In this document: positions 44,649-52,950 of the stretch, piece after piece
Position numbering within the stretch: position 1 is the stretch's first letter
Layout of the letters: every line of letters begins with the position of its first letter
Virus record (IMG/VR): IMGVR_UViG_3300026097_000022
Span: 1-63,103 of that record
Direction: 5' to 3' (one strand)
From: a virus
DNA: 63,103 bases
Position numbers and translations under genes: made by a program
Notes under the pieces: model-generated
Database searches by the model: none
What the model was told of the DNA's origin: nothing
Seen by the model: only the letters and a program-made list of their open reading frames with translations

Positions 44649-45024
44649 TGACGTCTTCGTTTACTTTAAAGATTCCGTACATCCAAGTAGTGACAACAGC
44701 ACCTTGAGAGCTTTGCAAATCATAAACGTAGATACCACCTTCAATGCCTGACATTACAGTTGCACTTGCCGTTATAGTAAGTTGACCATTGTTATTACCT
44801 GCAAATCCAAAATCATTTGCGGAGACATCGTTAGAATCACCATCTAATAGGGCAGATGTTGAGGTATCAGCCTCACGAACTTGCATCATCCATTCATAAC
44901 CAGAAGAGAGGTCTAAGGGATCTCCTTGCTCATCATTAAATGTCAGTTCTAAGTTGAATGTATCACCACGTCTAGTAGTAATATCCACTCTATTTGATAT
45001 GTCTAAGTTTATGTTGGTTGCCAT
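44641..45024 (-). CDS. Fibre/baseplate-type beta protein, 127 aa
   Basis: Residues about 10-60 read D-I-T-T-R-R-G-D-T-F-N-L-E-L-T-F, then P-L-D-L-S-S-G-Y-E-W-M-M-Q-V-R, an Ig-like beta-sandwich pattern of phage baseplate or fibre adaptor proteins. It is the first gene of the fibre operon and has a leaderless-type promoter box 4 nt upstream. Confidence 0.65.
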   Translation of the reverse strand: MATNINLDISNRVDITTRRGDTFNLELTFNDEQGDPLDLSSGYEWMMQVREADTSTSALLDGDSNDVSANDFGFAGNNNGQLTITASATVMSGIEGGIYVYDLQSSQGAVVTTWMYGIFKVNEDVSE

Positions 45025-45028
45025 ATTG

Positions 45029-45036
45029 CAAAGGTA
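45029..45036 (-). promoter_or_regulatory. -7 box TACCTTTG, leaderless start of fibre operon
   Basis: Minus-strand TACCTTTG is followed by CAAT and ATG 45024. The spacing predicts transcription starting at the start codon. The same arrangement lies before 18943. Confidence 0.55.
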
Positions 45037-45051
45037 CTAATTTACTGATTA

Positions 45052-47463
45052 CTAAATGTCTAGAACGTCTTGCTGCTCTGGTAATTCACCTCGCTTGCCT
45101 TGACGCTGACTCAACAGCTTAGACTGCTCGACAGCTTGCTTTTTAACACGCTCGTCTTTACGGTCTTCTTTCATAGTCTCAGCTGAGTTCTTTACTTGGC
45201 TTTCAATCTTTTGTTCTTCTATTCCGTATTGACCTTTAAGCTGTTCCATTTCCATACGCATCTGGTGTTCTAGCTGTGCTAACTGAGCTTTCATCTCGAA
45301 CTCCATTTGCTTCTTCTGCATATCTAGCTGAGCAAGGACCTGTTCCTTTTGGATCTCTGCTTGCGTTCCAGCTTGAGCTGCTTGTGCGTTAGCTTGTGCC
45401 TGTGCTTGAATGTTTGCTTGCTGCATTGCTTGGATCTGTGCCATACGCTTCTTGCGTCTGATAATGAGTAGACGTTCAGCCTGGTCAATATCCTTAATGT
45501 TACGTATAGCAATAGCATCCTCTAAGTCGATTTCTTTTTGAGACAGTGCAATCTGAATATTCTGCTCTAGGTACTGACGGTCTGTGTCGCTGAGGTCACT
45601 CAACACACGTACGCCAAAGTTGTACATAGGTAGATCCTTAAAGCTGTTTAGTACAGACATATTTGTCTTGCCAATAGCCTTCTCATACACTTGGTACAAT
45701 ACAGACTTATTAGGAAGGATCTGTAGACACTTCACGACATCTTCACAGACTCTACGGTAGTAGATCATAGCTGAGTTGGTAATGTCGTACAGAGCGTTGT
45801 TAGAAGCGTTTACAGCCATCTGATTCACACCGACCAAAGCTTCACCTTTAGGTGTAGTACCATCGACTACCTCATTGATTCCAGTAGTATCACGGATCAT
45901 ACGCAGATAGTGATTATATAGCGCAATCAACTCATTGATGTTACGGATACTGTTGTTAATCTCACGGATAGGAGGGTTTTGGAAACCTCCCTCTGGGTTC
46001 TTACTACGGTAGTAGAACACACCTGTTTGTTCGTAGATGTCTTGAATATCTAATGGCTGCAATTCTCCACCACGACCAAGGTCAACATTCTCTAGACCCT
46101 CGATATCGACAAGTACACCGTCAGGCTTAGCCTTAGCTACAGCTTGTTGTAGTTTCAAGTGAGACAGCTGTAACTGATCAGCAAATCCAATAACGCTAGA
46201 CACCAAAGACTTTGGAATCATATTACGGATATTGGTAGCAATCACACTGTAAGAAAGACGAGCTCTAGTGAGGTCGTGCATATTCTTAGGAACGTTATTA
46301 CACTGCTTGTAGTTGTATACGAAGTCTGTTCCAATAATGTAGCTACCTCCGTAAACTGTAGCGTTGTTCATATTTACAATCTCGCGATCGTATACAGAGT
46401 TCTTTGGTGCTTCGTAAAAGTCTCCTTTGAAGTAGAATCCTTGATTACCAAAGCGTGACATCTTCTTTTCATAGATCATAGGATCTACAGATAAAAACTC
46501 AAAGTCAAGTACCTGAACGCTATACTCATCGTATGGCATTTCTTGAACATTTACAGTATCGCCAAGTTGTACACGAGAGAACTTTTCCGGACTGTTGCCG
46601 TTCTTGTTCATTACGCTTTGCGCCATCGATTGATACTGCTTCTCTGTAAACTGACTACCAGCAATTCTCTTAAGCTCCGAGATAGATACAGTCTTGATAT
46701 GACCAGCATACACTAGATCCGAGAATGTCGCATCTTCTGTAAAGTTATGGATGAACAGCTTAGGGTCTACATATTCTTGGCTAATCCCGTAGTTAGGGTC
46801 ATTAACACGTTTAGACACACCCATACCACAGTTCACTAGATCCTCAACAACCCTTCTGTAGATCTTCTCATCGAAGTTGTTCCAGCTTAGTGTCATCTGA
46901 GTCCCTAGCTGTGCTGCAATCTCTGCGTCTGTCTTTACGTTAGTCTCTAAGAAAATCTCTGCCTCTTCCGGGGTCTCTGGCAAACGATCTGGATCGATGT
47001 CCACCTCTAGTCCGGACTGCTTAGCTTCTTGGAACTTGTCCTTGTTCGCTATGCGTGCCGCAATCTTCTTTTTCTTTACGTCTTTCTCGCTCTGTGATAA
47101 CGGATCTACAGCTTCTACCTGTGGATAGCGATAAGAAGAAATGATTTTGTTTACAACGATCTTTGCGAACTTAGGAACGATAGGTACAGGAGTCCAATCT
47201 AAAGACATAAGAGCACCATCTCCATTATCTGGGTCAAGGCTATTTAAAATCTGTTTATAGATAGATGTGTCTTGAGTACCGGCAGCATATGCGCGAGCTC
47301 TTTCAAACTCTTTGTAGCGTTTGCCGTAGATACTGTTTTGATTATCCAATCCTCCCCACTGCGCTAGCATTGCCTTAGCATACTGCAACCCATAGCTGTA
47401 GTGCATCTTCTCACTTGTGACCGCTAATGGATTAGGGAATCCTCCTTTTTTTTCGTTATTCAT
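45052..47463 (-). CDS. Portal protein, 803 aa
   Basis: The length and style match the large portals of crAss-like and related Bacteroidota podoviruses. Features include R-A-Y-A-A-G-T-Q-D near residue 60, V-P-K-F-A-K-I-V-V-N-K-I-I, a middle alpha/beta body, and a Gln/Ala-rich coiled coil (about 670-750, Q-A-Q-A-Q-A-N-A-Q-A-A-Q) before a Lys/Arg-rich end. Twelve copies should form the DNA entry vertex and bind the terminase encoded just upstream. A TATCTTTG box lies 25 nt before the start. Confidence 0.8.
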   Translation of the reverse strand: MNNEKKGGFPNPLAVTSEKMHYSYGLQYAKAMLAQWGGLDNQNSIYGKRYKEFERARAYAAGTQDTSIYKQILNSLDPDNGDGALMSLDWTPVPIVPKFAKIVVNKIISSYRYPQVEAVDPLSQSEKDVKKKKIAARIANKDKFQEAKQSGLEVDIDPDRLPETPEEAEIFLETNVKTDAEIAAQLGTQMTLSWNNFDEKIYRRVVEDLVNCGMGVSKRVNDPNYGISQEYVDPKLFIHNFTEDATFSDLVYAGHIKTVSISELKRIAGSQFTEKQYQSMAQSVMNKNGNSPEKFSRVQLGDTVNVQEMPYDEYSVQVLDFEFLSVDPMIYEKKMSRFGNQGFYFKGDFYEAPKNSVYDREIVNMNNATVYGGSYIIGTDFVYNYKQCNNVPKNMHDLTRARLSYSVIATNIRNMIPKSLVSSVIGFADQLQLSHLKLQQAVAKAKPDGVLVDIEGLENVDLGRGGELQPLDIQDIYEQTGVFYYRSKNPEGGFQNPPIREINNSIRNINELIALYNHYLRMIRDTTGINEVVDGTTPKGEALVGVNQMAVNASNNALYDITNSAMIYYRRVCEDVVKCLQILPNKSVLYQVYEKAIGKTNMSVLNSFKDLPMYNFGVRVLSDLSDTDRQYLEQNIQIALSQKEIDLEDAIAIRNIKDIDQAERLLIIRRKKRMAQIQAMQQANIQAQAQANAQAAQAGTQAEIQKEQVLAQLDMQKKQMEFEMKAQLAQLEHQMRMEMEQLKGQYGIEEQKIESQVKNSAETMKEDRKDERVKKQAVEQSKLLSQRQGKRGELPEQQDVLDI

Positions 47464-47488
47464 CTTTTCGCTGAATCGTTATCAAACG

Positions 47489-47496
47489 CAAAGATA
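47489..47496 (-). promoter_or_regulatory. -7 box TATCTTTG for the portal gene
   Basis: Minus-strand TATCTTTG lies 25 nt before ATG 47463, in the 40-nt gap after TerL. Confidence 0.5.
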
Positions 47497-47503
47497 ATAA
47501 TTA

Positions 47504-49627
47504 TTAACGTACGATTGGTTTCGCCTTCCTAAAGAACTGTTTACCAGAGAAGTCTGACCTCTTCTTTTCTTTCGCTACACGCTGGGCAGCAAGCAATGCT
47601 AACCCTGAAGATATGGTAAGGTCATACTTGGTACGGTCGTCAATCTTAAAGTTGATCCAGTCTTCTAGTGTACGCTCAAAGTACATACGTCCGTAGTTTC
47701 CAGCTTCATCTAAACCTATGTGCTCGTGAATATATGCCTCGATAGATTGTGCGTGTGCTTGGATTACATCCTGAGAGTTAGATGGTATACCTTTTGTTTT
47801 TACAGCTACCCTAGCCGTAGACTTCAAGTGTTCCGGACGGTCCATTAAGTACCCATCGTACCCTCTGTTCTCAAAGTAACGAGCGATACCGTACTTGTTA
47901 TTCTCGATGAGTATTTCGTAGCCGTAGTACACAGCAGCCATAAGCACATCTTCATAGAAGATCCTTGCTAGTGGTGGACGGCTTGCATACTCTAGTACAA
48001 ACATATTGGAGGGGTACTCCATATTGAACTTGTTGTATAGGTGGTATGCACCCTTGGACCCACGACCATCAACTGTAGCGTCAAGATCATAGCTATCCAC
48101 TCCACCGGTACCTATGTGTTTATTACCTGGAGACTTCTTACCTTTATCTGTAACCACCTTGTTGCGTAGTTCTGTAGGCGGTAGCCAGGCTACTCTGAAT
48201 CGACCATCAGGATCTGGACGGAACAACACCTCTGTGTCTTGTTTACCGTCTTTCCATACAAAGTTTCCTTTTACTACAGGGTGAGGGTACAGCTCTTGAT
48301 TGTGCTCCACCTGTTCGTAGATCTTACCAATGTTGAACAGGCTAGCTTTAGCTGAATCACGGAATGCTTCCTCAGCAGTAAACGGGAACTGACGGATAAC
48401 CTCATTCAGTTCATTGCTGTTATTGGATAGTGACTTACGCTCGTTCTTCAAGTAAGTGCGTGCACCTATCTCAATAAGATCTCCATCGATACCCATCACC
48501 GGTTCTTCTGGATTGTCTACAACGGGATTACCATACACGTCAAAGAAACCTTCTAGTGCTTCGTATGCCGGCACAAATATTCTGTACAGCATTGACTTGG
48601 TCCTACCATTGGCGTTACGCTCAGATGGATCGGACATATCCCAAAGGTCACGGTAGTTCTTACCGCCCTTGTCCAATGGGTTGACTGTAGAACCTACAAT
48701 AGCCTTGCCTACAAACTTACGACCTACCATCAAACAGGTACGCTGAATACGCCAGATCTCTAGGATATCTTCTGGGCGCTCAAATTTACCAGCCTCATCG
48801 ATGAATAGAACCTTTAGCTTCTCACCATCATAGGCATTCGAAGTAGTGTTTCTCCAGCTGACAATTGTATTCAGTGCTTCACCACCACCGGCAGTCTTGT
48901 TCTTCTTGGTGATACGCTTTGACGGCTCACGAAACGCAAGCTCTGTACGTGGGTTTGTGGTACCATCTTGAATAGGCTTGAAGAAGAATGGGTAGTGACG
49001 ATACATACCTACCACCTTTTTCATAAAGATGTTGTCCTGTGCATCACGACCTGTCTTAGACATAATCCCTAGACCGGCATCATACGTAGAAGTAGCTACA
49101 TCATCCACAACAGAGGAGGCTACGTTTGTGTATCCAGAACGTCTACACTTCGTATACATCTGTCCAGCACTTCTAGGATCTACAAAACAAGCTTCAAGGT
49201 GGAGCATAATGTCCCTTTGAAACTTTAAGTAGTACCCATAAAAGCTGGCATCGATCTTACTCCACTGGAGTAGCATATAGTTCTTGCCAGTGATATATGT
49301 TGCAACACCGTTATTGTAGAACCATAGTCCGTTGTTCCTGCGATCAAACTCTCGCTTGATGTATGGCTCGTACTTTGCTTTGAACTCTTTCGGCATATCA
49401 TACCAGTCGTCCATAGACTTGATACGTGACAGCTCCGTAGGCATTGGAATACGTTGCCAGCGTTGCTCAGGCTTAGGTAGGTCACTATAGAGAATCTTAC
49501 TGTCATCAGGTTGCTCAGGTAGCTGTATAGCTAGACCAGCAATCTCTACAATATCACCAGAGGTATCGTTGGGACATATATTTATGACCTTCTCTTCGTA
49601 ACCTTTTATGTCTTTTAGCCCTGCCAT
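47504..49627 (-). CDS. terL: Terminase large subunit, 707 aa
   Basis: The ATPase: a Walker A-like K-C-R-R-S-G-Y-T-N (160-168), Walker B L-K-V-L-F-I-D-E-A (271-279) and coupling motif V-G-S-T-V-N-P (311-317). The RNase H-like nuclease has acidic residues in G-V-D-S-Y-D-L-D (D511, D514, D516) and L-I-E-N-N-K-Y-G (E575). It packages DNA through the portal and cuts concatemers. The K-C-R-R-S-G-Y form of Walker A is the kind seen in Bacteroidota podoviruses. It is preceded by a small coiled protein that could be TerS. Confidence 0.9.
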   Translation of the reverse strand: MAGLKDIKGYEEKVINICPNDTSGDIVEIAGLAIQLPEQPDDSKILYSDLPKPEQRWQRIPMPTELSRIKSMDDWYDMPKEFKAKYEPYIKREFDRRNNGLWFYNNGVATYITGKNYMLLQWSKIDASFYGYYLKFQRDIMLHLEACFVDPRSAGQMYTKCRRSGYTNVASSVVDDVATSTYDAGLGIMSKTGRDAQDNIFMKKVVGMYRHYPFFFKPIQDGTTNPRTELAFREPSKRITKKNKTAGGGEALNTIVSWRNTTSNAYDGEKLKVLFIDEAGKFERPEDILEIWRIQRTCLMVGRKFVGKAIVGSTVNPLDKGGKNYRDLWDMSDPSERNANGRTKSMLYRIFVPAYEALEGFFDVYGNPVVDNPEEPVMGIDGDLIEIGARTYLKNERKSLSNNSNELNEVIRQFPFTAEEAFRDSAKASLFNIGKIYEQVEHNQELYPHPVVKGNFVWKDGKQDTEVLFRPDPDGRFRVAWLPPTELRNKVVTDKGKKSPGNKHIGTGGVDSYDLDATVDGRGSKGAYHLYNKFNMEYPSNMFVLEYASRPPLARIFYEDVLMAAVYYGYEILIENNKYGIARYFENRGYDGYLMDRPEHLKSTARVAVKTKGIPSNSQDVIQAHAQSIEAYIHEHIGLDEAGNYGRMYFERTLEDWINFKIDDRTKYDLTISSGLALLAAQRVAKEKKRSDFSGKQFFRKAKPIVR

Positions 49628-49669
49628 TTGTTTTTTATTTCGTAACTTTACATTAAATTAACATACGAT

Positions 49670-49801
49670 ATGAAGAAGTTACTATTATTTTGTGCGGTAT
49701 TATTGCTATCATCTTGCGCCTCAACAGGCAGCTATGAGTTCACTCAAACCTGCGTATATCCTAGCTGTGACAACCTAGCAATCCACCACCACACCTTCTA
49801 G
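49670..49801 (+). CDS. Tiny lipoprotein, 43 aa, antisense to the late arm
   Basis: A plus-strand ORF with a textbook lipoprotein signal: K-K-L-L-L-F-C-A-V-L-L-L-S-S-C-A-S (lipobox L-S-S-C16). The mature part is 28 residues with two more Cys (Q-T-C, P-S-C) and a His-rich end (I-H-H-H-T-F). A TAACTTTA -7-like box lies at 49643-49650. It sits between two minus-strand packaging genes and overlaps the 3' end of the downstream one by 4 nt. A role in surface exclusion is conceivable; not shown. Confidence 0.6.
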   Translation: MKKLLLFCAVLLLSSCASTGSYEFTQTCVYPSCDNLAIHHHTF

Positions 49802-50094
49802 CGTTTAGCAAACTGCTCGCTAAAACCACCGCCATAATCCTGATCGGCTTCAATACCTCCGGTCTCTTTCAATTCCTTGATCATATTCTCCAGCTTCTGG
49901 TACTCAGTGATCAACTCCTTAGCATCTAGTGCGGATTCTTTAATACTCTTGAGCTCAGCTCTACGTCCTGATCCAGATTGTTCTGTATCGATCGGTCTTC
50001 TGATCTCTTCGGTGATATTCCGGATAGCCTCAGCCATCGCTTCCAACAGCTCTTCACCGGCTTTTACGCTGCTGAATTGTCTCTTGCGCCCCAT
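49798..50094 (-). CDS. Putative terminase small subunit or packaging accessory, 98 aa
   Basis: The protein is helical and charged, starting M-G-R-K-R-Q-F-S-S-V-K-A-G-E-E-L-L-E, with a coiled-coil middle (L-I-T-E-Y-Q-K-L-E-N-M-I-K-E-L) and a Gly/Phe end. It lies directly upstream of TerL in the transcript, the usual place for TerS, but no clear helix-turn-helix is visible. It overlaps the GroES-like gene by one base. Confidence 0.45.
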   Translation of the reverse strand: MGRKRQFSSVKAGEELLEAMAEAIRNITEEIRRPIDTEQSGSGRRAELKSIKESALDAKELITEYQKLENMIKELKETGGIEADQDYGGGFSEQFAKR

Positions 50095-50678
50095 TAGAAT
50101 CCTGTGGCGTAGATATGATCGATATGTGTACGGAATACTTCTTGACCATCTATCTTCATACGGTAGTCAGCGTGCTTCATAATCATAACCTTATCGCCAG
50201 TCTTGAGACCTAGGTCTTGAACCACCGGTGAATCGTACATTACGTAACCGAACTGGTTGTACTCAGGTTTCTTTAGCTCTGTGATGATACCGCTTTCTGT
50301 AATCTCTTCCTCAGGCTGCTCCTCTGGCTTGAGGAATATCCATTCTGACAACAGCTGTACATCGCCATCTTTGTTTTTATAGGCATAAGCTTGTGTAGCT
50401 TGGCTATTGCTTGGGTTGAATCGGACAAAATAGATATCGTCTTTTACACGTTGGCGCTTACCGTCTCCGGCAATCAAAACGTGGTGGTGAAAATACAATG
50501 TATCACCAACCTCTACGCCAGTGTCATACTTCTCAGGGACAGCTACTACTTCTGCCTCCATCTTACGGTTTTCGAATTCGTTCCATTTAGGATCGATGTA
50601 GATTGTAGTGTCTCCTACCTCTACCTCATCGTTGAATGCCTTCGGCAAACGCACGAAGAAATCATACAGTGGTCTCAT
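50094..50678 (-). CDS. GroES-like co-chaperonin-type protein, 194 aa
   Basis: The sequence reads as two GroES-type beta-barrel halves. The first has K-M-E-A-E-V-V-A-V-P, then V-E-V-G-D-T-L-Y-F-H-H-H. The second has S-G-I-I-T-E-L, then G-L-K-T-G-D-K-V-M-I-M-K-H-A-D-Y-R-M-K-I-D-G-Q-E-V, then I-D-H-I-Y-A. V-G-D-x-V followed by K-I-D-G-x-E and a final I-x-A is the Cpn10 pattern. Phage versions such as T4 gp31 replace host GroES to fold capsid protein. Position beside packaging genes agrees. The match is by motif only. Confidence 0.6.
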   Translation of the reverse strand: MRPLYDFFVRLPKAFNDEVEVGDTTIYIDPKWNEFENRKMEAEVVAVPEKYDTGVEVGDTLYFHHHVLIAGDGKRQRVKDDIYFVRFNPSNSQATQAYAYKNKDGDVQLLSEWIFLKPEEQPEEEITESGIITELKKPEYNQFGYVMYDSPVVQDLGLKTGDKVMIMKHADYRMKIDGQEVFRTHIDHIYATGF

Positions 50679-50699
50679 AATAAATTAAATTGGATTGTG

Positions 50700-50933
50700 T
50701 TATGAAAAGTCGCAGTCGTATTCAAGCAGCACTGGCATATCCTCTACAGATTTCCAGAGCATAACACCGTCATCCGGGTGCTTGATGTAGATAAGGTATC
50801 TCATCTTACCATACTTATGCAGGTGCTTTTCATCTACAATGATAGTATCAACTGTACTTTCACCTGCCTTCTGACCTATATAATAAGCCATAGCCTTTAG
50901 GGGATTCACCCCAATGATAATTTTTCTAATCAT
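50700..50933 (-). CDS. Hypothetical protein, 77 aa
   Basis: A mixed alpha/beta small protein: M-I-R-K-I-I-I-G-V-N-P, then A-Y-Y-I-G-Q-K-A-G, V-D-T-I-I-V-D-E-K-H-L-H-K-Y-G-K and an acidic end. No domain is recognised. It lies between the GroES-like gene and an acidic gene in the same transcript. Confidence 0.6.
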   Translation of the reverse strand: MIRKIIIGVNPLKAMAYYIGQKAGESTVDTIIVDEKHLHKYGKMRYLIYIKHPDDGVMLWKSVEDMPVLLEYDCDFS

Positions 50934-50964
50934 TTTATTTTAATTTATGTAAAGAAAACTGGAT

Positions 50965-51312
50965 TTAGTTTACACTATCATCTCCGTTAGATAAGTTTAT
51001 CCAGTAATCTATATTTGAAGGATCGTTCTTTGGATCCTCTTCTTTTTCTTTTTCTACTTGATGGCGGTAGATGTCTACAACGCAAGACAACAGATCATCT
51101 AGCTCTTCTTCGTCTTCTACATCTGCCATACACAGAAGGTTCATCTTAGCCATAGGCTCGTTATCTTCCATCTCAATCGTATCCGGATCAATAAACCCTA
51201 CAGCTACAGAAGAAATAAAAGCATCTCTCAAGCCGTACTTTTCTACGATGTCATTCATAGATAGTAACAGCTCATTAAGCTCTAGCAAACATTCTTTCTG
51301 ATCGTCAGTCAT
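50965..51312 (-). CDS. Acidic hypothetical protein, 115 aa
   Basis: Strongly acidic, with helical start (E-C-L-L-E-L-N-E-L-L-L-S-M-N-D-I-V-E-K), M-E-D-N-E-P-M-A-K and D-V-E-D-E-E-E-L-D-D-L-L. It begins on the last base of the fibre gene's stop codon (TAATG). DNA-mimic or chaperone-like roles are possible for such proteins; nothing specific is visible. Confidence 0.6.
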   Translation of the reverse strand: MTDDQKECLLELNELLLSMNDIVEKYGLRDAFISSVAVGFIDPDTIEMEDNEPMAKMNLLCMADVEDEEELDDLLSCVVDIYRHQVEKEKEEDPKNDPSNIDYWINLSNGDDSVN

Positions 51313-52301
51313 TAGTCAAGTTTTGTTAGGATGAATGTAGATGTAGCAAGAAGACCGGATACGTTATTAGATGAAATCTTGTAGTACAAATCCGTTGCTG
51401 CCGCTACGTGGCGTACAAGTGAAAATCCAATAGCTGTATTACCTGTACTAGAGTGACCACGTGCAATGGATTGAATCAATGTTTCAGAACCACCGTCTGG
51501 TTTTTCATATATAGCTACATCAACATCAGTGTTATTTACTGACACCTCTAACATAAAGTTGATATCAATCTTTACCAAGCCTTCTTGCTGCACATTTACA
51601 GCGCCAGTAGTCGTGGAGCTTGGGAAGAAATGGTTTGATGTATCGTTTACCTCGTGAGAAGAAGCATTACCGTTGTTGTTTATACCGGCTTGAGGAGGTG
51701 TTGCTAAAGTTGTAGTAACAGAGTACAAACCGTTAGGGCGTAAGACAAACATAGGATTGGCAAACACCTGTGAGCTACCACTAGCTGTAGAAGCAAAGCT
51801 AACAGTATTCCCAGAGTACGTGATAGCCATATTACTACCCGCCTCAAACAAGATGTTTCCGTTAGAGTTAGGCGTTGCAAAGTTTACAGCGTTTGAACTG
51901 TCTACAAAAGCAACAGTCCTTGGGGTTTCATCATCGATCCAAGAAGTGCCATTCCAATACAATAAAGCACCTGAAGCTGGCGAAGTAATTGTTGTGTCTG
52001 TAAGATCTGCTAGTGTAGAAACACCACCGCTGCCATCACCAAAAGCACCAGCTCCTAGCTCACGGCTAACCACATCTCCATTTGCATCTAACAGTAAAGC
52101 TGTAAGCTCCGTAGAAGAAACAGTAGGAGTGTTAGTAAAAGAAAGTGTACCATCAATCTCTACAGTGTCTGTAGATAATTTCAATCCAGTGTCGTTCCCT
52201 CCACCATCTTCAACTGTCTTCAATGTAGCTGTAACCCCACCTTCTACGTGGAGCAAATTACCGTACTTATCCTTGATCTTCTGACCTGCTAATGTAGCCA
52301 T
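51312..52301 (-). CDS. Fibre/adhesin with C1q-like tip, 329 aa
   Basis: N-terminus M-A-T-L-A-G-Q-K-I-K-D-K-Y-G-N-L-L is a fibre docking-type start. The middle has S-G-A-L-L-Y-W-N-G-T-S-W-I-D-D-E and other fibre repeats. The last ~130 residues form a jelly-roll-like domain (G-L-V-K-I-D-I-N-F-M-L-E-V-S, ending T-S-T-F-I-L-T-K-L-D), similar in style to the tip of the 1507-aa fibre. It is the first gene of the main late transcript and faces a divergent regulator-like gene across a 54-nt promoter region. Confidence 0.7.
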   Translation of the reverse strand: MATLAGQKIKDKYGNLLHVEGGVTATLKTVEDGGGNDTGLKLSTDTVEIDGTLSFTNTPTVSSTELTALLLDANGDVVSRELGAGAFGDGSGGVSTLADLTDTTITSPASGALLYWNGTSWIDDETPRTVAFVDSSNAVNFATPNSNGNILFEAGSNMAITYSGNTVSFASTASGSSQVFANPMFVLRPNGLYSVTTTLATPPQAGINNNGNASSHEVNDTSNHFFPSSTTTGAVNVQQEGLVKIDINFMLEVSVNNTDVDVAIYEKPDGGSETLIQSIARGHSSTGNTAIGFSLVRHVAAATDLYYKISSNNVSGLLATSTFILTKLD

Positions 52302-52316
52302 ACTGTTTTATTTAGT

Positions 52317-52335
52317 TAACTTTGCAACAAAGGTA
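52317..52335. promoter_or_regulatory. Divergent back-to-back -7 boxes
   Basis: Plus-strand TAACTTTG (52317-52324) and minus-strand TACCTTTG (plus 52328-52335) are 3 nt apart. The first points to the winged-helix gene at 52356, the second to the fibre gene starting at 52301. Two polymerases could not occupy both, so the two directions should exclude each other. No TTG at standard spacing on either side. Confidence 0.55.
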
Positions 52336-52355
52336 CTAATTTAATTTACAGCTAT

Positions 52356-52814
52356 ATGCCCAAGGGTAGAGTCGCCAAAAAGAAGATGTTTAGGGACTTC
52401 TCCTACATCGATGATAAGTGGATCAAAGACAACTATTTAAAGCTCTGGCATCCCACGATGAGAGATATGTCTACCAACTACGATGTCAATGAGTCTCAAA
52501 TGAGATTTATGATCTTCGTGTATGATCTAGAGTTCTGGACCAGGGATTGGATTGCTGATCAATACGGTAATCAGAAATGGGGAATGAGTAAGCACCTCAT
52601 CTACCCACTACTAAAGAAAGGATATCTGTACAAGCACTTCAATAGATACGCACCTAACCACGAAAAGAATGATCACCTGTTCCGTGAGGAGCTAGGACAA
52701 AACTATCGTATACGCTACGCACTATCCCAGAAGGGTAGAAACTTTGTAGCACGCTTCTACAATAAGATGCAGGGTGAGGTTAAGATCAATGCGCCTTTTT
52801 CACGCGAAACTTAG
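52356..52814 (+). CDS. Winged-helix (MarR-like) putative regulator, 152 aa
   Basis: The protein is basic and has a MarR-like layout. A helix-rich centre reads M-R-F-M-I-F-V-Y-D-L-E-F-W-T. The recognition region is G-M-S-K-H-L-I-Y-P-L-L-K-K-G-Y-L-Y-K. The wing reads Y-R-I-R-Y-A-L-S-Q-K-G-R-N-F-V, followed by a final helix F-Y-N-K-M. It is the only sizeable plus-strand gene within the late arm and shares a promoter region with the first late gene, which suits an autoregulator or late-gene switch. Its 3' end overlaps the convergent 54-aa gene by 29 nt. Confidence 0.6.
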   Translation: MPKGRVAKKKMFRDFSYIDDKWIKDNYLKLWHPTMRDMSTNYDVNESQMRFMIFVYDLEFWTRDWIADQYGNQKWGMSKHLIYPLLKKGYLYKHFNRYAPNHEKNDHLFREELGQNYRIRYALSQKGRNFVARFYNKMQGEVKINAPFSRET

Positions 52815-52950
52815 CCTCTAGGCTAGCACCCTTATGTGCAACAAATTCTCCCTTGTGAGGCATTAGGTAGTAACGCCCCTTCTCAAGCATCCAATGATAC
52901 CCAGAAGGAGCCTTTACCATCTCGTGTGTTTTTGCTTTCTTAGCTTTCAC
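52786..52950 (-). CDS. Small conserved basic phage protein, 54 aa
   Basis: The start is probably GTG at 52950, overlapping the previous gene; ATG at 52920 would be shorter. The sequence includes G-Y-H-W-M-L-E-K-G-R-Y-Y-L-M, then G-E-F-V-A-H-K-G-A-S-L-E-A-K-F-R-V. I recognise the H-W-M...K-G-A-S-L-x-A-x-F pattern from other aquatic phages, where its function is unknown. It converges with the winged-helix gene. Confidence 0.6.
   Translation of the reverse strand: MKAKKAKTHEMVKAPSGYHWMLEKGRYYLMPHKGEFVAHKGASLEAKFRVKKAH

Noticed and set aside
52356-52814. Lysogeny repressor
   Set aside because: No integrase, excisionase or partition genes exist in the window, so the winged-helix protein is better described as a lytic regulator candidate.
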